NCBI RefSeq assembly: GCF_049671445.1
Contig: NZ_JBATUX010000023.1
Coordinates: 1-64,000, forward strand
DNA: 64,000 bases
Source of the DNA: Paenisporosarcina sp049671445
GTDB lineage: Bacteria > Bacillota > Bacilli > Bacillales_A > Planococcaceae
Direction: 5' to 3'
Shown here: positions 8,152-15,989 of the stretch, piece by piece
How positions within the stretch are numbered: position 1 is the first letter of the stretch
Layout: every line of letters starts with the position of its first letter
Made by a program: the position numbers and the translations under genes
Notes under the pieces: generated by a model
What the model was told of the DNA's origin: nothing
The model's input: the letters and a program-made list of their open reading frames with translations, nothing else
Databases searched by the model: none

Positions 8152-9069
8152 TCAATCAAATAAATTCATACTTAAATAACGTTCCCCTGTGTCAGGTGCA
8201 ATACATAATACTTTTTTTCCTTTTCCTAAACGTTTAGCGATTTCAATGGCTGCATAAACAGCTGCACCTGCTGATGGTCCAACAAAAACCCCTTCTTCTC
8301 GTGCTAATTTTCTGAAAACCTCAATCGCATCTTCATCGCTGATTTGCATAATTTCATCGTACACTTTTGTATTCAGAATATCTGGGATAAATCCAGGGCT
8401 TGTACCAACTAGCTTATGTTTGCCAGGTTTTCCTCCGGATAAAACAGGTGATCCTTTTGGTTCCACAACAGCTACATACAAACCAGGGAGATGTTCTTTC
8501 AAGGTTTCCCCAGTGCCAGTGATGGTTCCGCCGGTGCCTGCTGTTGCCACAAATGCGTCCAGTTCATCATTCATTTGCTCCAAAATCTCTAGAGCGGTTG
8601 TAGTTCGGTGGATATCTGGATTAGCTGTGTTTTCGAATTGTTGAGGAATAAAACTATTCGGAATTTCATTCTTAAGTGCTAGAGCTTTTTGTATGGCTCC
8701 TGGCATTTTTTCTTCATTTGGAGTCAACACAACTTCAGCACCAAAAGCTTTCAGAAGATTAATTCGTTCTTGCGTCGCGTTATCAGGAAGTACGAGTATT
8801 GCCCTGTAGCCTTTTGCAGCTGCCACCATTGCAAGACCGATTCCAGTATTGCCGCTTGTCGGTTCAATAATCGTATCACCTGGATTTATCAGCCCTTGTT
8901 CTTCAGCCATTTTGATCATATTATTGGCAGCTCGGTCTTTCACACTCTTTGTCGGATTAAACATCTCCAACTTTACATAAACATCAGCCGCTTCGACTGG
9001 TACGATCCTATTTAGCTTTACAACAGGGGTATTTCCAATCAAATCAGTAATATTGTTAAATGGTTTCAT
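8152..9069 (-). CDS. cysK: Cysteine synthase (O-acetylserine sulfhydrylase), PLP enzyme
   Basis: A 305-residue fold-type II PLP enzyme that makes cysteine from O-acetylserine and sulfide. Visible are IGNTPVVKLN (residues 11-20), NPTKSVKDRAA with the PLP-binding lysine of SVKDR (about residue 43), the PTSGNTGIGLA substrate loop (about 70-80), the GTGGTITGTG phosphate-binding loop (about 177-186), and the C-terminal GPSAGAA serine motif. Length is normal for CysK. The loop GTSPGFIPDIL replaces the common GIGAGFIP, so a paralogue acting on another activated serine (MccA type) is possible. ATG 9069 follows GAAAGG. It is a single-gene unit read against its neighbours. Confidence 0.9.
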   Translation of the reverse strand: MKPFNNITDLIGNTPVVKLNRIVPVEAADVYVKLEMFNPTKSVKDRAANNMIKMAEEQGLINPGDTIIEPTSGNTGIGLAMVAAAKGYRAILVLPDNATQERINLLKAFGAEVVLTPNEEKMPGAIQKALALKNEIPNSFIPQQFENTANPDIHRTTTALEILEQMNDELDAFVATAGTGGTITGTGETLKEHLPGLYVAVVEPKGSPVLSGGKPGKHKLVGTSPGFIPDILNTKVYDEIMQISDEDAIEVFRKLAREEGVFVGPSAGAAVYAAIEIAKRLGKGKKVLCIAPDTGERYLSMNLFD

Positions 9070-9488
9070 GACTAAAACAACCTTTCGTTATCAATGATAC
9101 AAAACACGTTTATTCTATTGTAATACAAACAAGGCATAGCAACCAAATAGAGAAACTCGGAATTACAACATTAGCATGCTATTAATTCAAAAGAGAATGA
9201 CATTAATAAAAAAACCTTCGAGTTGAAAAGTAGATAATTATGTTAAAAACACTGAAACTTGTATTAAGAAATAATTTTCAAATTAGTAGGGATGTGTGAA
9301 ATGTAATGTATTTTCACTCATTACCTTAATAATAATAAGGTTCAACCAGATGACATTGGAGAAGTATTAATAATCGATATGTACTACTTGTGCTTTGGCC
9401 TGGACTTTTCTACTATATCGATTTGAATTTTAGGTGATAGATTCAATTTGATATCTAGCAGTGTCGCTCGTTCATGATAGGATTGCCA
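9070..9488. other. Gene-free stretch upstream of cysK
   Basis: This region holds the cysK leader and then AT-rich sequence without a supported gene. On the minus strand an open frame ending at 9384-9386 encodes a protein-like string (ERATLLDIKLNLSPKIQ) but has no start with a ribosome binding site and runs into the hairpin at 9489-9524; it may be a gene remnant or chance. Confidence 0.3.
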
Positions 9489-9524
9489 TAAAAAAGAGCA
9501 GAATGGAGGAATTTGCCTCGCTCT
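9489..9524 (-). terminator. Likely terminator of the sspH transcript
   Basis: On the minus strand, an outer stem (plus 9495-9499 with 9520-9524) and an inner stem (9506-9509 with 9516-9519) are followed by a run of six T. It lies 99 bases after the broken sspH frame. Confidence 0.5.
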
Positions 9525-9622
9525 GCCCTTTTGGTTTTAGATGGTGGTTCAGGTTTTTGGCCGAAAGTAATCCGAATGCTATACAATCCTACGTTTTAAT
9601 CTCTGAGTAAAACCAAATTCCA

Positions 9623-9764
9623 TTATTGCTCTTCTAAATATGTTACAGCAACACTTTGTTTACTCGCTTTGATCGACATGTTCTATATAAATGGGGTCAC
9701 CGTTATAGGTGACACTAATCATATTTTTCGAATTAGAGATTTCTTGTGCACGGTGTGTATCCAT
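9623..9764 (-). pseudogene. sspH: Broken small acid-soluble spore protein H gene (sspH)
   Basis: Reading the minus strand from ATG 9764, with a perfect AAAGGAGGT seven bases upstream, gives MDTHRAQEISNSKNMISVTY and continues NGDPIYIEHVDQSE before a TAA at 9660-9662. This is the N-terminal two thirds of the SspH family (about 59 residues), including VTYNG and IEHVD. Shifting frame by one base directly after the Glu gives KQSVAVTYLEEQ and a stop at 9623-9625, which looks like the family C-terminus. The middle segment normally between these is missing, so a deletion of about a dozen codons with a frameshift is the simplest reading. A 34-residue truncated product may still be made in the forespore. 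Confidence 0.65.
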
Positions 9765-9804
9765 GTTAGCACCTCCTTTCCAAGCAGAATTAACTTTACA
9801 AAAC

Positions 9805-9842
9805 AGCAGAGCAGAGGTCTTAACCATTGCTCTGCTTTTTGT
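9805..9842. terminator. Intrinsic terminator between ykuS and sspH
   Basis: AGCAGAGCA (9805-9813) and TGCTCTGCT (9828-9836) are perfect arms. TTTTTG follows on the plus strand and GTTTTG on the minus strand. It most likely ends the ykuS transcript on the minus strand. Confidence 0.75.
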
Positions 9843-9895
9843 TCTTTAAGTTAAGGTGCTTGTTGCGTCCAAATGTATAAATTTAACTCCTGAGC

Positions 9896-10132
9896 TTATG
9901 ACTGACTTAAGCGATTTTCAACAGCTTCCAAAACATTGTCAATGGACATTCCTGACATTGCAACGACAGGAAATGTGAATTCATCGTTATGTCCCTCGTT
10001 AATTGCCCTTACCACACCAACATCATAACCAGTAACATTTTCATCTGTGTTGAACATCGTCACTGTATGTCCTTTTTCTTCAAGCGCGAGTCTCACATCT
10101 TCATATGGTTTTTCTACTGCGATTTTTGCCAT
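9896..10132 (-). CDS. ykuS: UPF0180 family protein YkuS
   Basis: A 78-residue protein starting MAKIAVEKPYEDVRLALEEK, which matches the Bacillus YkuS/UPF0180 family in length and in its YDVGVVRA and FPVVAMSGMSIDNVLEAVE-like features. ATG 10132 has AAGGATGTGG upstream; a 12-residue extension to 10168 is not supported. The family fold suggests a small alpha/beta domain; the function is unknown. It is transcribed alone towards the broken sspH, with a terminator between. Confidence 0.85.
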   Translation of the reverse strand: MAKIAVEKPYEDVRLALEEKGHTVTMFNTDENVTGYDVGVVRAINEGHNDEFTFPVVAMSGMSIDNVLEAVENRLSQS

Positions 10133-10317
10133 TATTCCACATCCTTCATTCAAAATATAGAAACACAAAAGTTATTCTGCCCTAAAGTTTCGACACTAAC
10201 CACCGTTAATTCTATTACACTTATTCTGTTTCGATTTTTCTTTTCTTTAGATAAAAAAACAATCTGAATCAATAATTTCCACCTTTTATATCCATACTAC
10301 TGTGAGAGGTGAAAAAT

Positions 10318-11505
10318 ATGTATAAATTGTTATCTCATAATGATTTGGACGGCGTCGGATGCGGTATATTAGCGAAACTCGCTTTTGGTAAACAGGTGAA
10401 GGTTAGATACAATTCCATTGCCAGTCTAAATCGTGAAGTAGAGTGGTTCTTGGAAAATGACGATAAGAATACATTTTTATTTATTACGGATTTGTCTGTA
10501 AACGACGAAAATGAAAGAAAACTTAATGACTTTTACCAGTCAGATGGACGATTACAGTTGCTAGATCATCATAAAACTGCGCTACATTTTAACGAATATG
10601 AATGGGGACATGTAGTGGTTGAGGACGAAGAAGGGAAATTAACTTCTGCAACTTCCTTATTTTATGAACATCTTGTAAGTAATCAACTATTAAAACCATC
10701 TGAGGCAATTGCTGAATTTGTAGAGCTAGTTAGACAATATGATACGTGGGAATGGGAGAAAAATGATAATGCACATGCGCAGCGTCTTAATGCACTTTTT
10801 TACTTAATTACTATTGAGGAATTTGAAGAAAAAATGTTGAGTCGACTAATGACCGATGACCATTTTCGTTTTGACGAATTCGAAAACAAAATACTCGATA
10901 TGGAAGAGAATAAAATCGAACGTTATATTCGACGCAAACGCAGAGAACTTATCCAAACACAAGTTGGGAATTATTTAGCAGGTATTGTCTATGCCGAATC
11001 TTATCATTCTGAACTTGGCAATGAACTCGGCAAAGAATACCCACATTTAGACTATATTGCTATTTTAAATATTGGTGGAAAACGTATAGGATTTCGAACG
11101 GTACACGATCATGTGGATGTTTCAGAAGTAGCTGGTACATTCGGTGGTGGAGGGCATGCAAAAGCATCGGGTAGTTCACTCACTAAAGAAGCATACACTC
11201 AGTTTGTTTTAGAGACATTTAACTTGGATCCCCTGAGGGAAGACGCAAGGAGAAACCGATACAATATAAAACATTCTTTATTCGGATGTCTTTATAAAAA
11301 TCAAACGGAAGAAATCTTCTTTCTCTATCCCTTAGGGGAAAGCGAATGGCTAATTGAAAAAAACAAAAAAATACTCGATTCAAAATTTGAAAGTTTTGAT
11401 GACGGTGAGAAATATTTGAAAAGAAACTATGCCGCATGGTTAGTGAGAGATGATACGTTTGTTAAATATCTAATGGATGGGTTTTCGAGCAGAAAGTTCA
11501 AATAA
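10318..11505 (+). CDS. nrnB: DHH-family oligoribonuclease NrnB
   Basis: A 395-residue DHH/DHHA1 phosphoesterase matching B. subtilis NrnB (YngD), which degrades short RNA oligomers of a few nucleotides. The sequence has HNDLDGVGCG (residues 7-16), DLSVND, the family-defining DHHKT, and the DHHA1-type GGGGHAKASG near residue 280, so all metal and nucleotide motifs are present. GAGAGGTG lies just before ATG 10318; the GTG at 10309 lies within the ribosome binding site. It is followed 73 bases later by a VLRF1-type gene on the same strand. Cytoplasmic; probably constitutive. Confidence 0.9.
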   Translation: MYKLLSHNDLDGVGCGILAKLAFGKQVKVRYNSIASLNREVEWFLENDDKNTFLFITDLSVNDENERKLNDFYQSDGRLQLLDHHKTALHFNEYEWGHVVVEDEEGKLTSATSLFYEHLVSNQLLKPSEAIAEFVELVRQYDTWEWEKNDNAHAQRLNALFYLITIEEFEEKMLSRLMTDDHFRFDEFENKILDMEENKIERYIRRKRRELIQTQVGNYLAGIVYAESYHSELGNELGKEYPHLDYIAILNIGGKRIGFRTVHDHVDVSEVAGTFGGGGHAKASGSSLTKEAYTQFVLETFNLDPLREDARRNRYNIKHSLFGCLYKNQTEEIFFLYPLGESEWLIEKNKKILDSKFESFDDGEKYLKRNYAAWLVRDDTFVKYLMDGFSSRKFK

Positions 11506-11578
11506 TCGAATCGTTTTAAACTTAGATAACCTAGGGCATGCTGAAAAAGTAAAGAACTATTAGGAGGAATAACAATTC

Positions 11579-12367
11579 ATGTTATCAAGCAAAGAACTTC
11601 AAGCATTGAAAGACTTTCACAGTGGAGAACGTAATGTGTTAAGTATGTATTTAAATACGAATCCAGGTGACCCTGACAATTTAAACGGGGGTTGGAAAAT
11701 CCATCTTAAAAATGGATTTAAGGATTTAAGTAAGTTACTTTCAGAAAAAGAAAGTGAACTGAAATCATTAAAGGCATTAAAAGAAAAAGTTCTTAATGAT
11801 CTGGATAAAAATCCAGATGATTTGAGAAAAGGCTTAGTTCTTTTTGCTTGTGGGAATCCTGAACTCTGGTCGGTTCATTATGTACAAGTGCCAGTTAAAT
11901 CAAGCTTCCATTGGGAAGATCATCCTGTACTTGAACAGTTAGAGTATATGTATAAAGCATATCCAGATGCAGGTGTAGTTTTACCAAGTTTTGGGGAAGT
12001 ACGTATTTTAGATACGGCGATGGGGGTAGTGAAGGAAGAACTTACTTACGTATTTGATCCAAACCTTGAAGAGTGGGGACAATCGAAACAAATGGATCCA
12101 ACTGGTTCCCATGTAATTGGCAGTAGTAAAGTTGATTTTCTAGAGTCCCGATTGAAAGAAAATTTAAACAGGTTCTTTAAAAGTATGGGCATCACCGTTG
12201 AACGTTTAAAGAAAGAACGTGGCTGGGAAGAAATTCATGTGGCGGGCGAAACTGAATTGGCGATTGCTTTCTCTGAAACATTACGAAAAAAACCTACAAG
12301 CTGTATTTACAAAAATTTAAACAACAGCAAAACAAGTAATGTAATTCATCAAGTGTTTGAAAAATAA
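11579..12367 (+). CDS. VLRF1/aeRF1-type release-factor-like protein
   Basis: A 262-residue protein resembling the bacterial VLRF1 family (archaeo-eukaryotic release factor 1 fold, related to yeast Vms1). Members that have been studied act in ribosome rescue by hydrolysing peptidyl-tRNA. The N-terminus (HSGERNVLSMYLNTNPGD) and centre (VLPSFGEVRILDTAMG) fit the family. Where active members carry a GGQ- or GxQ-like loop before a long helix, this protein has GSSKVDFLESRLKENLNRFF (from about residue 181) with no glutamine. The ATG follows AGGAGG. The neighbour upstream is NrnB, so both may belong to RNA and translation clean-up, though they could be separate units. Confidence 0.7.
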   Translation: MLSSKELQALKDFHSGERNVLSMYLNTNPGDPDNLNGGWKIHLKNGFKDLSKLLSEKESELKSLKALKEKVLNDLDKNPDDLRKGLVLFACGNPELWSVHYVQVPVKSSFHWEDHPVLEQLEYMYKAYPDAGVVLPSFGEVRILDTAMGVVKEELTYVFDPNLEEWGQSKQMDPTGSHVIGSSKVDFLESRLKENLNRFFKSMGITVERLKKERGWEEIHVAGETELAIAFSETLRKKPTSCIYKNLNNSKTSNVIHQVFEK

Positions 12368-12387
12368 AGAAGGTACTATAGCATACA

Positions 12388-12433
12388 AAAAAAGGTCATT
12401 TACTATCGTTGAATAGTAAATGATCTTTTTTTA
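12388..12433. terminator. Bidirectional intrinsic terminator
   Basis: Arms 12394-12406 and 12413-12425 pair over 13 positions (one G-T) around a six-base loop, with A-run before and T-run after. It closes the NrnB-VLRF1 region. Confidence 0.85.
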
Positions 12434-12556
12434 TGTTTAGTAAGGGTGCTAAATATTGAGGATTTGTATATGTATTTCTAGCACTTTCTGTCATTTGCTA
12501 CTTTCAACCCCCATAAATTTCTATTGTATGGGAATAAATATTCAGATATACTAAAA

Positions 12557-12585
12557 ATAATTATCTGTAATATTCAGATAATTAT
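12557..12585. promoter_or_regulatory. Perfect inverted repeat upstream of the ABC importer operon
   Basis: ATAATTATCTG (12557-12567) and CAGATAATTAT (12575-12585) are perfect 11-base arms with a seven-base spacer. It lies about 40 bases before the TTG start at 12626, within the expected promoter/leader. It is not followed by a T-run. It has the form of a regulator binding site. Confidence 0.5.
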
Positions 12586-12625
12586 AGATAATTAGATTTA
12601 AACAAGATTAATAGGGGGTATTTCA

Positions 12626-13411
12626 TTGAAACGTATTAAACGCTTATTTTCTTTAGGAATTATTGCATCTAGTGTAAGTTTAGCTTTAGTTGGATGTGGA
12701 ACTGATTCAACGACAGGAACAGGAGACACTGGGGGGGATAAGAAATATATCGTTGCAACAGACGCTACGTATGCACCAATGGAATATATGGATGATAAAG
12801 GAAACATTGTAGGGACAGATATTGATATATTAAATGCTATTGCAGAAGAATTAGACATTGAATTGGAATTCAAAAATTATGGTTGGGAACCACTATTCAC
12901 TGCCGTTTCAAGTGAAGAAGTAGACTTCGCGGTTTCTTCAATAACAATTACGGACGAACGAAAAGAAACGTATGATTTTTCAGATCCTTACTATGTGGCT
13001 AATCAATTAATTTTAGTGCCAGAAGATTCATCCGTTACAAAATTTGAAGATTTAAAAGATAAGCGAGTGTCTGTCCAAATTAATACGACTGGTCATGGAG
13101 TAGTAAAAGAATTACTTGGTAATACAAGTTCGAAAATTGTTGCAACGGAATCAATGCCGCTTGCCATTAGTGAAATGTTAAACGGCAATGCTGATGCAGC
13201 AATTGGGGACAATGCAGTCATCAATGAATACAAGAAAAACAATCCAAAAGTTGCCTTGAAAACAGTTGAAGATGAAGCTTTCGAAAAAGAGTACTATGGA
13301 ATAATGGTTAAAAAGGGGAATAAAGAAATTCTTGATTTATTAAATGAAGGTATTGCGAAACTGAAAGAAAATGGGAAATTAAAAGAAATCACTGGTTTTG
13401 ATGTAGAGTAA
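12626..13411 (+). CDS. Polar amino acid ABC importer, substrate-binding lipoprotein
   Basis: A 261-residue type III periplasmic-binding-like lipoprotein. A signal peptide with lipobox LVGC (Cys about residue 24) is followed by a short Thr/Gly linker and the SBP_bac_3 domain: YIVATDATYAPMEYMDDKGN, then VDFAVSSITITDERKETYDFSDPYY with the family signature. It binds a polar or basic amino acid (arginine or glutamine type) at the outer membrane face. The start is TTG 12626 with AGGGGGT seven bases upstream. It begins an operon with a permease and an ATPase. The inverted repeat at 12557-12585 is the likely control site. Confidence 0.9.
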   Translation: MKRIKRLFSLGIIASSVSLALVGCGTDSTTGTGDTGGDKKYIVATDATYAPMEYMDDKGNIVGTDIDILNAIAEELDIELEFKNYGWEPLFTAVSSEEVDFAVSSITITDERKETYDFSDPYYVANQLILVPEDSSVTKFEDLKDKRVSVQINTTGHGVVKELLGNTSSKIVATESMPLAISEMLNGNADAAIGDNAVINEYKKNNPKVALKTVEDEAFEKEYYGIMVKKGNKEILDLLNEGIAKLKENGKLKEITGFDVE

Positions 13412-13445
13412 CTTTACATTTAACAGGGTAGTGGAGGTGATTGAC

Positions 13446-14156
13446 ATGGATTTTCCGGACATTAGATGGGATATAATTTGGAACTATAGAGAATTATTTA
13501 TTCGAGGAATTTGGATTACTCTTTCACTTACAATTGTCGGTTATTTAGGTGGCATTGTATTGGGTTTATTCTTAGGTATGGGGAAGCTATCGAAGAAAAA
13601 GTGGATATATTATCCGAGTAAATACTATGTTGATTTCTTCCGTGGAACCCCTTTGCTTGTGCAAATCCTCTTGATTCATTTAGCAATCATACCAGCAATT
13701 TTTGGTCATTCTTTGGGATATTTTGTTTCCGGATGTGTGGCACTCATATTAAACAGTGCTGCTTATAATGCTGAAATAATTCGTGCAGGTATTCAGTCGA
13801 TTGAAAAAGGTCAAATGGAAGCGGCAAGATCACTAGGGATGCCACCCAATATGGCCATGAGACATATTATTTTACCTCAAGCATTAAGACGAATGATTCC
13901 ACCACTTGGCAATGAGTTGATTGCATTGCTAAAAGATTCATCCTTAGTAACAGTTATCGCAGCAAACGATTTATTATATGCAGGCAAAGTCGTCGCCGGT
14001 GCGTATTCCCGTTTCTGGGAACCATATATCACAGTGGCAATATTATACTTACTACTTACGTTTGTCTTTGGGAAAATTATTACGTATGTTGAAAATCGCT
14101 TCAGTAATAGTTTTGTACCTAAGCAGAAAAAAGGTGTTTTTTCAATTCGGCGTTAA
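13446..14156 (+). CDS. Polar amino acid ABC importer, permease
   Basis: A 236-residue membrane permease of the HisMQ/ArtQ family. It has about five hydrophobic helices and the cytoplasmic EAA loop that contacts the ATPase (GQMEAARSLGMPPNMAMRHI, about residues 121-140). ATG 13446 is chosen because GGAGGTGA lies seven bases upstream; an in-frame GTG 13431 sits before the ribosome binding site. It lies 34 bases after the binding-protein gene and 19 before the ATPase gene, so it is cotranscribed. Confidence 0.9.
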   Translation: MDFPDIRWDIIWNYRELFIRGIWITLSLTIVGYLGGIVLGLFLGMGKLSKKKWIYYPSKYYVDFFRGTPLLVQILLIHLAIIPAIFGHSLGYFVSGCVALILNSAAYNAEIIRAGIQSIEKGQMEAARSLGMPPNMAMRHIILPQALRRMIPPLGNELIALLKDSSLVTVIAANDLLYAGKVVAGAYSRFWEPYITVAILYLLLTFVFGKIITYVENRFSNSFVPKQKKGVFSIRR

Positions 14157-14175
14157 TGGTTAGGACGGTGGACAG

Positions 14176-14898
14176 ATGATTAAAATCAAAGGATTGCATA
14201 AATCGTTTGGAGAATTAGAAGTGCTGAAAGGCATCGATTATGAAGTGAAAGAGAAAGAAATTATTTGCGTGATTGGTCCAAGTGGTTCAGGAAAAAGCAC
14301 ATTTTTACGATGCATCAATATGCTAGAAGATGTAACGGCTGGAGATGTGTTCATTGATGGCGTCAAAGTCAATGATGCGAACACGGATATCAATGCCATT
14401 CGAAAAGAAGTAGGCATGGTCTTCCAACAATTTAACCTGTTTCCGCATATGCGAGTATTGGAAAATATAACGATTGCTCCGATAAAGATTAAGAAAATGA
14501 ATCCAAAAGATGCTCAAGCTCTTGCTCATCAATTACTGAAAAAAGTGGGACTTGGCGATAAAGCGAATTCTTATCCTGAACAGCTTTCTGGTGGACAAAT
14601 GCAACGGGTTGCCATTGCAAGAGCATTAGCAATGGAACCAAGAATTATGCTATTTGATGAACCAACTTCTGCACTTGACCCAGAAATGGTTAATGAAGTG
14701 TTGGATGTAATGAAACAACTTGCGTATGAAGGCATGACCATGGTGGTCGTAACACATGAAATGGGCTTCGCGAAAGAAATGGGAGACCGGGTACTATTCA
14801 TGGATCAGGGACTTCTTGTCGAAGAAGGAACTCCTGATCAAGTGTTTAATAATCCACAACATGAGCGAACTAAAGCATTTTTGAGTAAAGTTCTATAA
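14176..14898 (+). CDS. Polar amino acid ABC importer, ATPase
   Basis: A 240-residue ABC ATPase of the GlnQ/ArtM/HisP group. It has Walker A GPSGSGKST (about residues 34-42), Q-loop FQQFNLFPH, signature LSGGQMQR (about 135-142), Walker B IMLFDEPTSALDPE, and the switch histidine in VVVTHEMGFA. All catalytic motifs are intact. It energises the permease encoded just upstream and, because a second importer 1.8 kb away lacks an ATPase, might also serve that one (inference). A terminator follows. Confidence 0.92.
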   Translation: MIKIKGLHKSFGELEVLKGIDYEVKEKEIICVIGPSGSGKSTFLRCINMLEDVTAGDVFIDGVKVNDANTDINAIRKEVGMVFQQFNLFPHMRVLENITIAPIKIKKMNPKDAQALAHQLLKKVGLGDKANSYPEQLSGGQMQRVAIARALAMEPRIMLFDEPTSALDPEMVNEVLDVMKQLAYEGMTMVVVTHEMGFAKEMGDRVLFMDQGLLVEEGTPDQVFNNPQHERTKAFLSKVL

Positions 14899-14932
14899 AT
14901 CATATCTACACAAACTTCAATCTAGTGGAAGG

Positions 14933-14978
14933 CATCCTACTTTAGTGTATTACATACTCTGAAATAGGATGTTTTTTT
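14933..14978 (+). terminator. Intrinsic terminator of the importer operon
   Basis: CATCCTA (14933-14939) pairs with TAGGATG (14965-14971), followed by seven T. Confidence 0.75.
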
Positions 14979-15000
14979 GCTTAATTAAGAAAGGGTCCAA

Positions 15001-15615
15001 TTGTTGAATAAGTATGTGAAAGAATTTATCACATTTCCAGATGTTGTGATTATGGGAGTAATTTTCTTAGGACTCTCCATTGCGACAATTCCACATCTAT
15101 TAGAGCTCAATATATGGATAGCAATCGGAATTGGTATGTTGCTTTATGCAGTCAGTGAGTATGTCATGCATCGATTCCTCTTTCATATGAAAACGCTGAC
15201 TAATCCTTTTCTTTTAAAGACAATCAAACGATTGCATTTTGATCATCATGAAAAGCCTAATGATTTGCATCTACTGTTTCTTCCTATGTGGTTCAGTCTT
15301 CCAAGCTTTATTATTACCGCAATTATTTTCTATGTACTTACTTCTGATTTGCAAACGACACTTGCTTTTCTTTTTGGATTATTCGGTTATTTTTTGTATT
15401 ATGAGTGGAAGCACTTTGTAGCACATAAGCCTTTACAACCCTATACGAAAATTGGGAAAGACATTAAAAAAGCCCATTTGTGGCATCATTTTAAAAATGA
15501 AAATTATTGGTATGGAGTAACACATGCTACATTTGATAAAACCATGGGGACTTATAAGGAACAAGACCAAGTGGAGAAAAGTGAGACAGCAAGGAACTTG
15601 GAGAATAGAGCGTAA
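15001..15615 (+). CDS. Fatty acid hydroxylase superfamily membrane protein
   Basis: A 204-residue integral membrane di-iron hydroxylase of the sterol desaturase/fatty acid hydroxylase superfamily. It shows the histidine clusters that bind the two irons: HRFLFH (about 57-62), HFDHH (about 79-83), HFVAH (about 138-142), and HLWHHF with a final VTHATF. Four or so hydrophobic helices separate them. Such enzymes hydroxylate lipid chains or carotenoids; substrate unknown. The start is TTG 15001 (or TTG 15004), with AAAGGG upstream. It is a single-gene unit between the importer terminator and a dispersed repeat. Confidence 0.85.
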   Translation: MLNKYVKEFITFPDVVIMGVIFLGLSIATIPHLLELNIWIAIGIGMLLYAVSEYVMHRFLFHMKTLTNPFLLKTIKRLHFDHHEKPNDLHLLFLPMWFSLPSFIITAIIFYVLTSDLQTTLAFLFGLFGYFLYYEWKHFVAHKPLQPYTKIGKDIKKAHLWHHFKNENYWYGVTHATFDKTMGTYKEQDQVEKSETARNLENRA

Positions 15616-15756
15616 TTATATTTACAAAGAAAGGAGGGTCTTTTCAATAAGCCACTAATATAAAAATGAAGAAAAGTGAGTATTTTTTCTGCACTTACAT
15701 TTGAACATGGTAACCAGTTAAGAAAAATGTCAGTTTTGCTCATTATGAACATATGA

Positions 15757-15893
15757 TTGATTGGAGTGGAAGGCGGCGACTCCAGCGGGAATAGCATGAG
15801 CTAAAGACCCCACAGGCGAGTTTGCTCGACGAGGAGGCTGAGGCCATGCCCGCGGAAAGCGTCCGTCTGAAACGGAAATCAACCTCTACTAAA
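15757..15893 (+). repeat. Dispersed intergenic repeat, copy A
   Basis: A GC-rich block (from GAGTGGAAGGCGGCGACTCC to GCGTCCGTCTGAAACGGAAA) stands out in AT-rich surroundings. It matches the reverse complement of 25218-25343 almost along its full length and both ends of 53487-53568. I recognise this type of element as widespread between genes in Bacillaceae and Planococcaceae. It has no coding potential. Confidence 0.85.
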
Positions 15894-15902
15894 TATAATA
15901 AA

Positions 15903-15948
15903 GGGACTGTTCCAAAAAGTCATATTTCATGACTTTTGGAACAGTCCC
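15903..15948. terminator. Long palindromic hairpin, probable bidirectional terminator
   Basis: Arms of about 21 bases (15903-15923 and 15928-15948, GGGACTGTTCC...GGAACAGTCCC, one base offset) form a very stable hairpin between convergent genes. The T content downstream on the minus strand is moderate. Confidence 0.75.
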
Positions 15949-15989
15949 ACCTTGTTATGTTTATGGTATTTCAATACCGTACAGAACAT

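Larger units (their letters stand above)
15616..15989. other. Intergenic stretch holding a dispersed repeat and a strong hairpin
   Basis: No gene is supported. The stretch contains copy A of the dispersed repeat and the palindromic terminator at 15903-15948, which separates two convergent units. Confidence 0.6.

Noticed and set aside
8420..9015. Plus-strand open frames opposite cysK
   Set aside because: They are antisense shadows of the clear cysteine synthase gene.
9384..9488. Minus-strand protein-like frame after the sspH terminator
   Set aside because: No start codon with ribosome binding site, and it runs through the hairpin.
15757..15893. Insertion sequence or tRNA gene at the GC-rich block
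   Set aside because: No transposase frame, no cloverleaf, and the same block recurs elsewhere as a short non-coding repeat.
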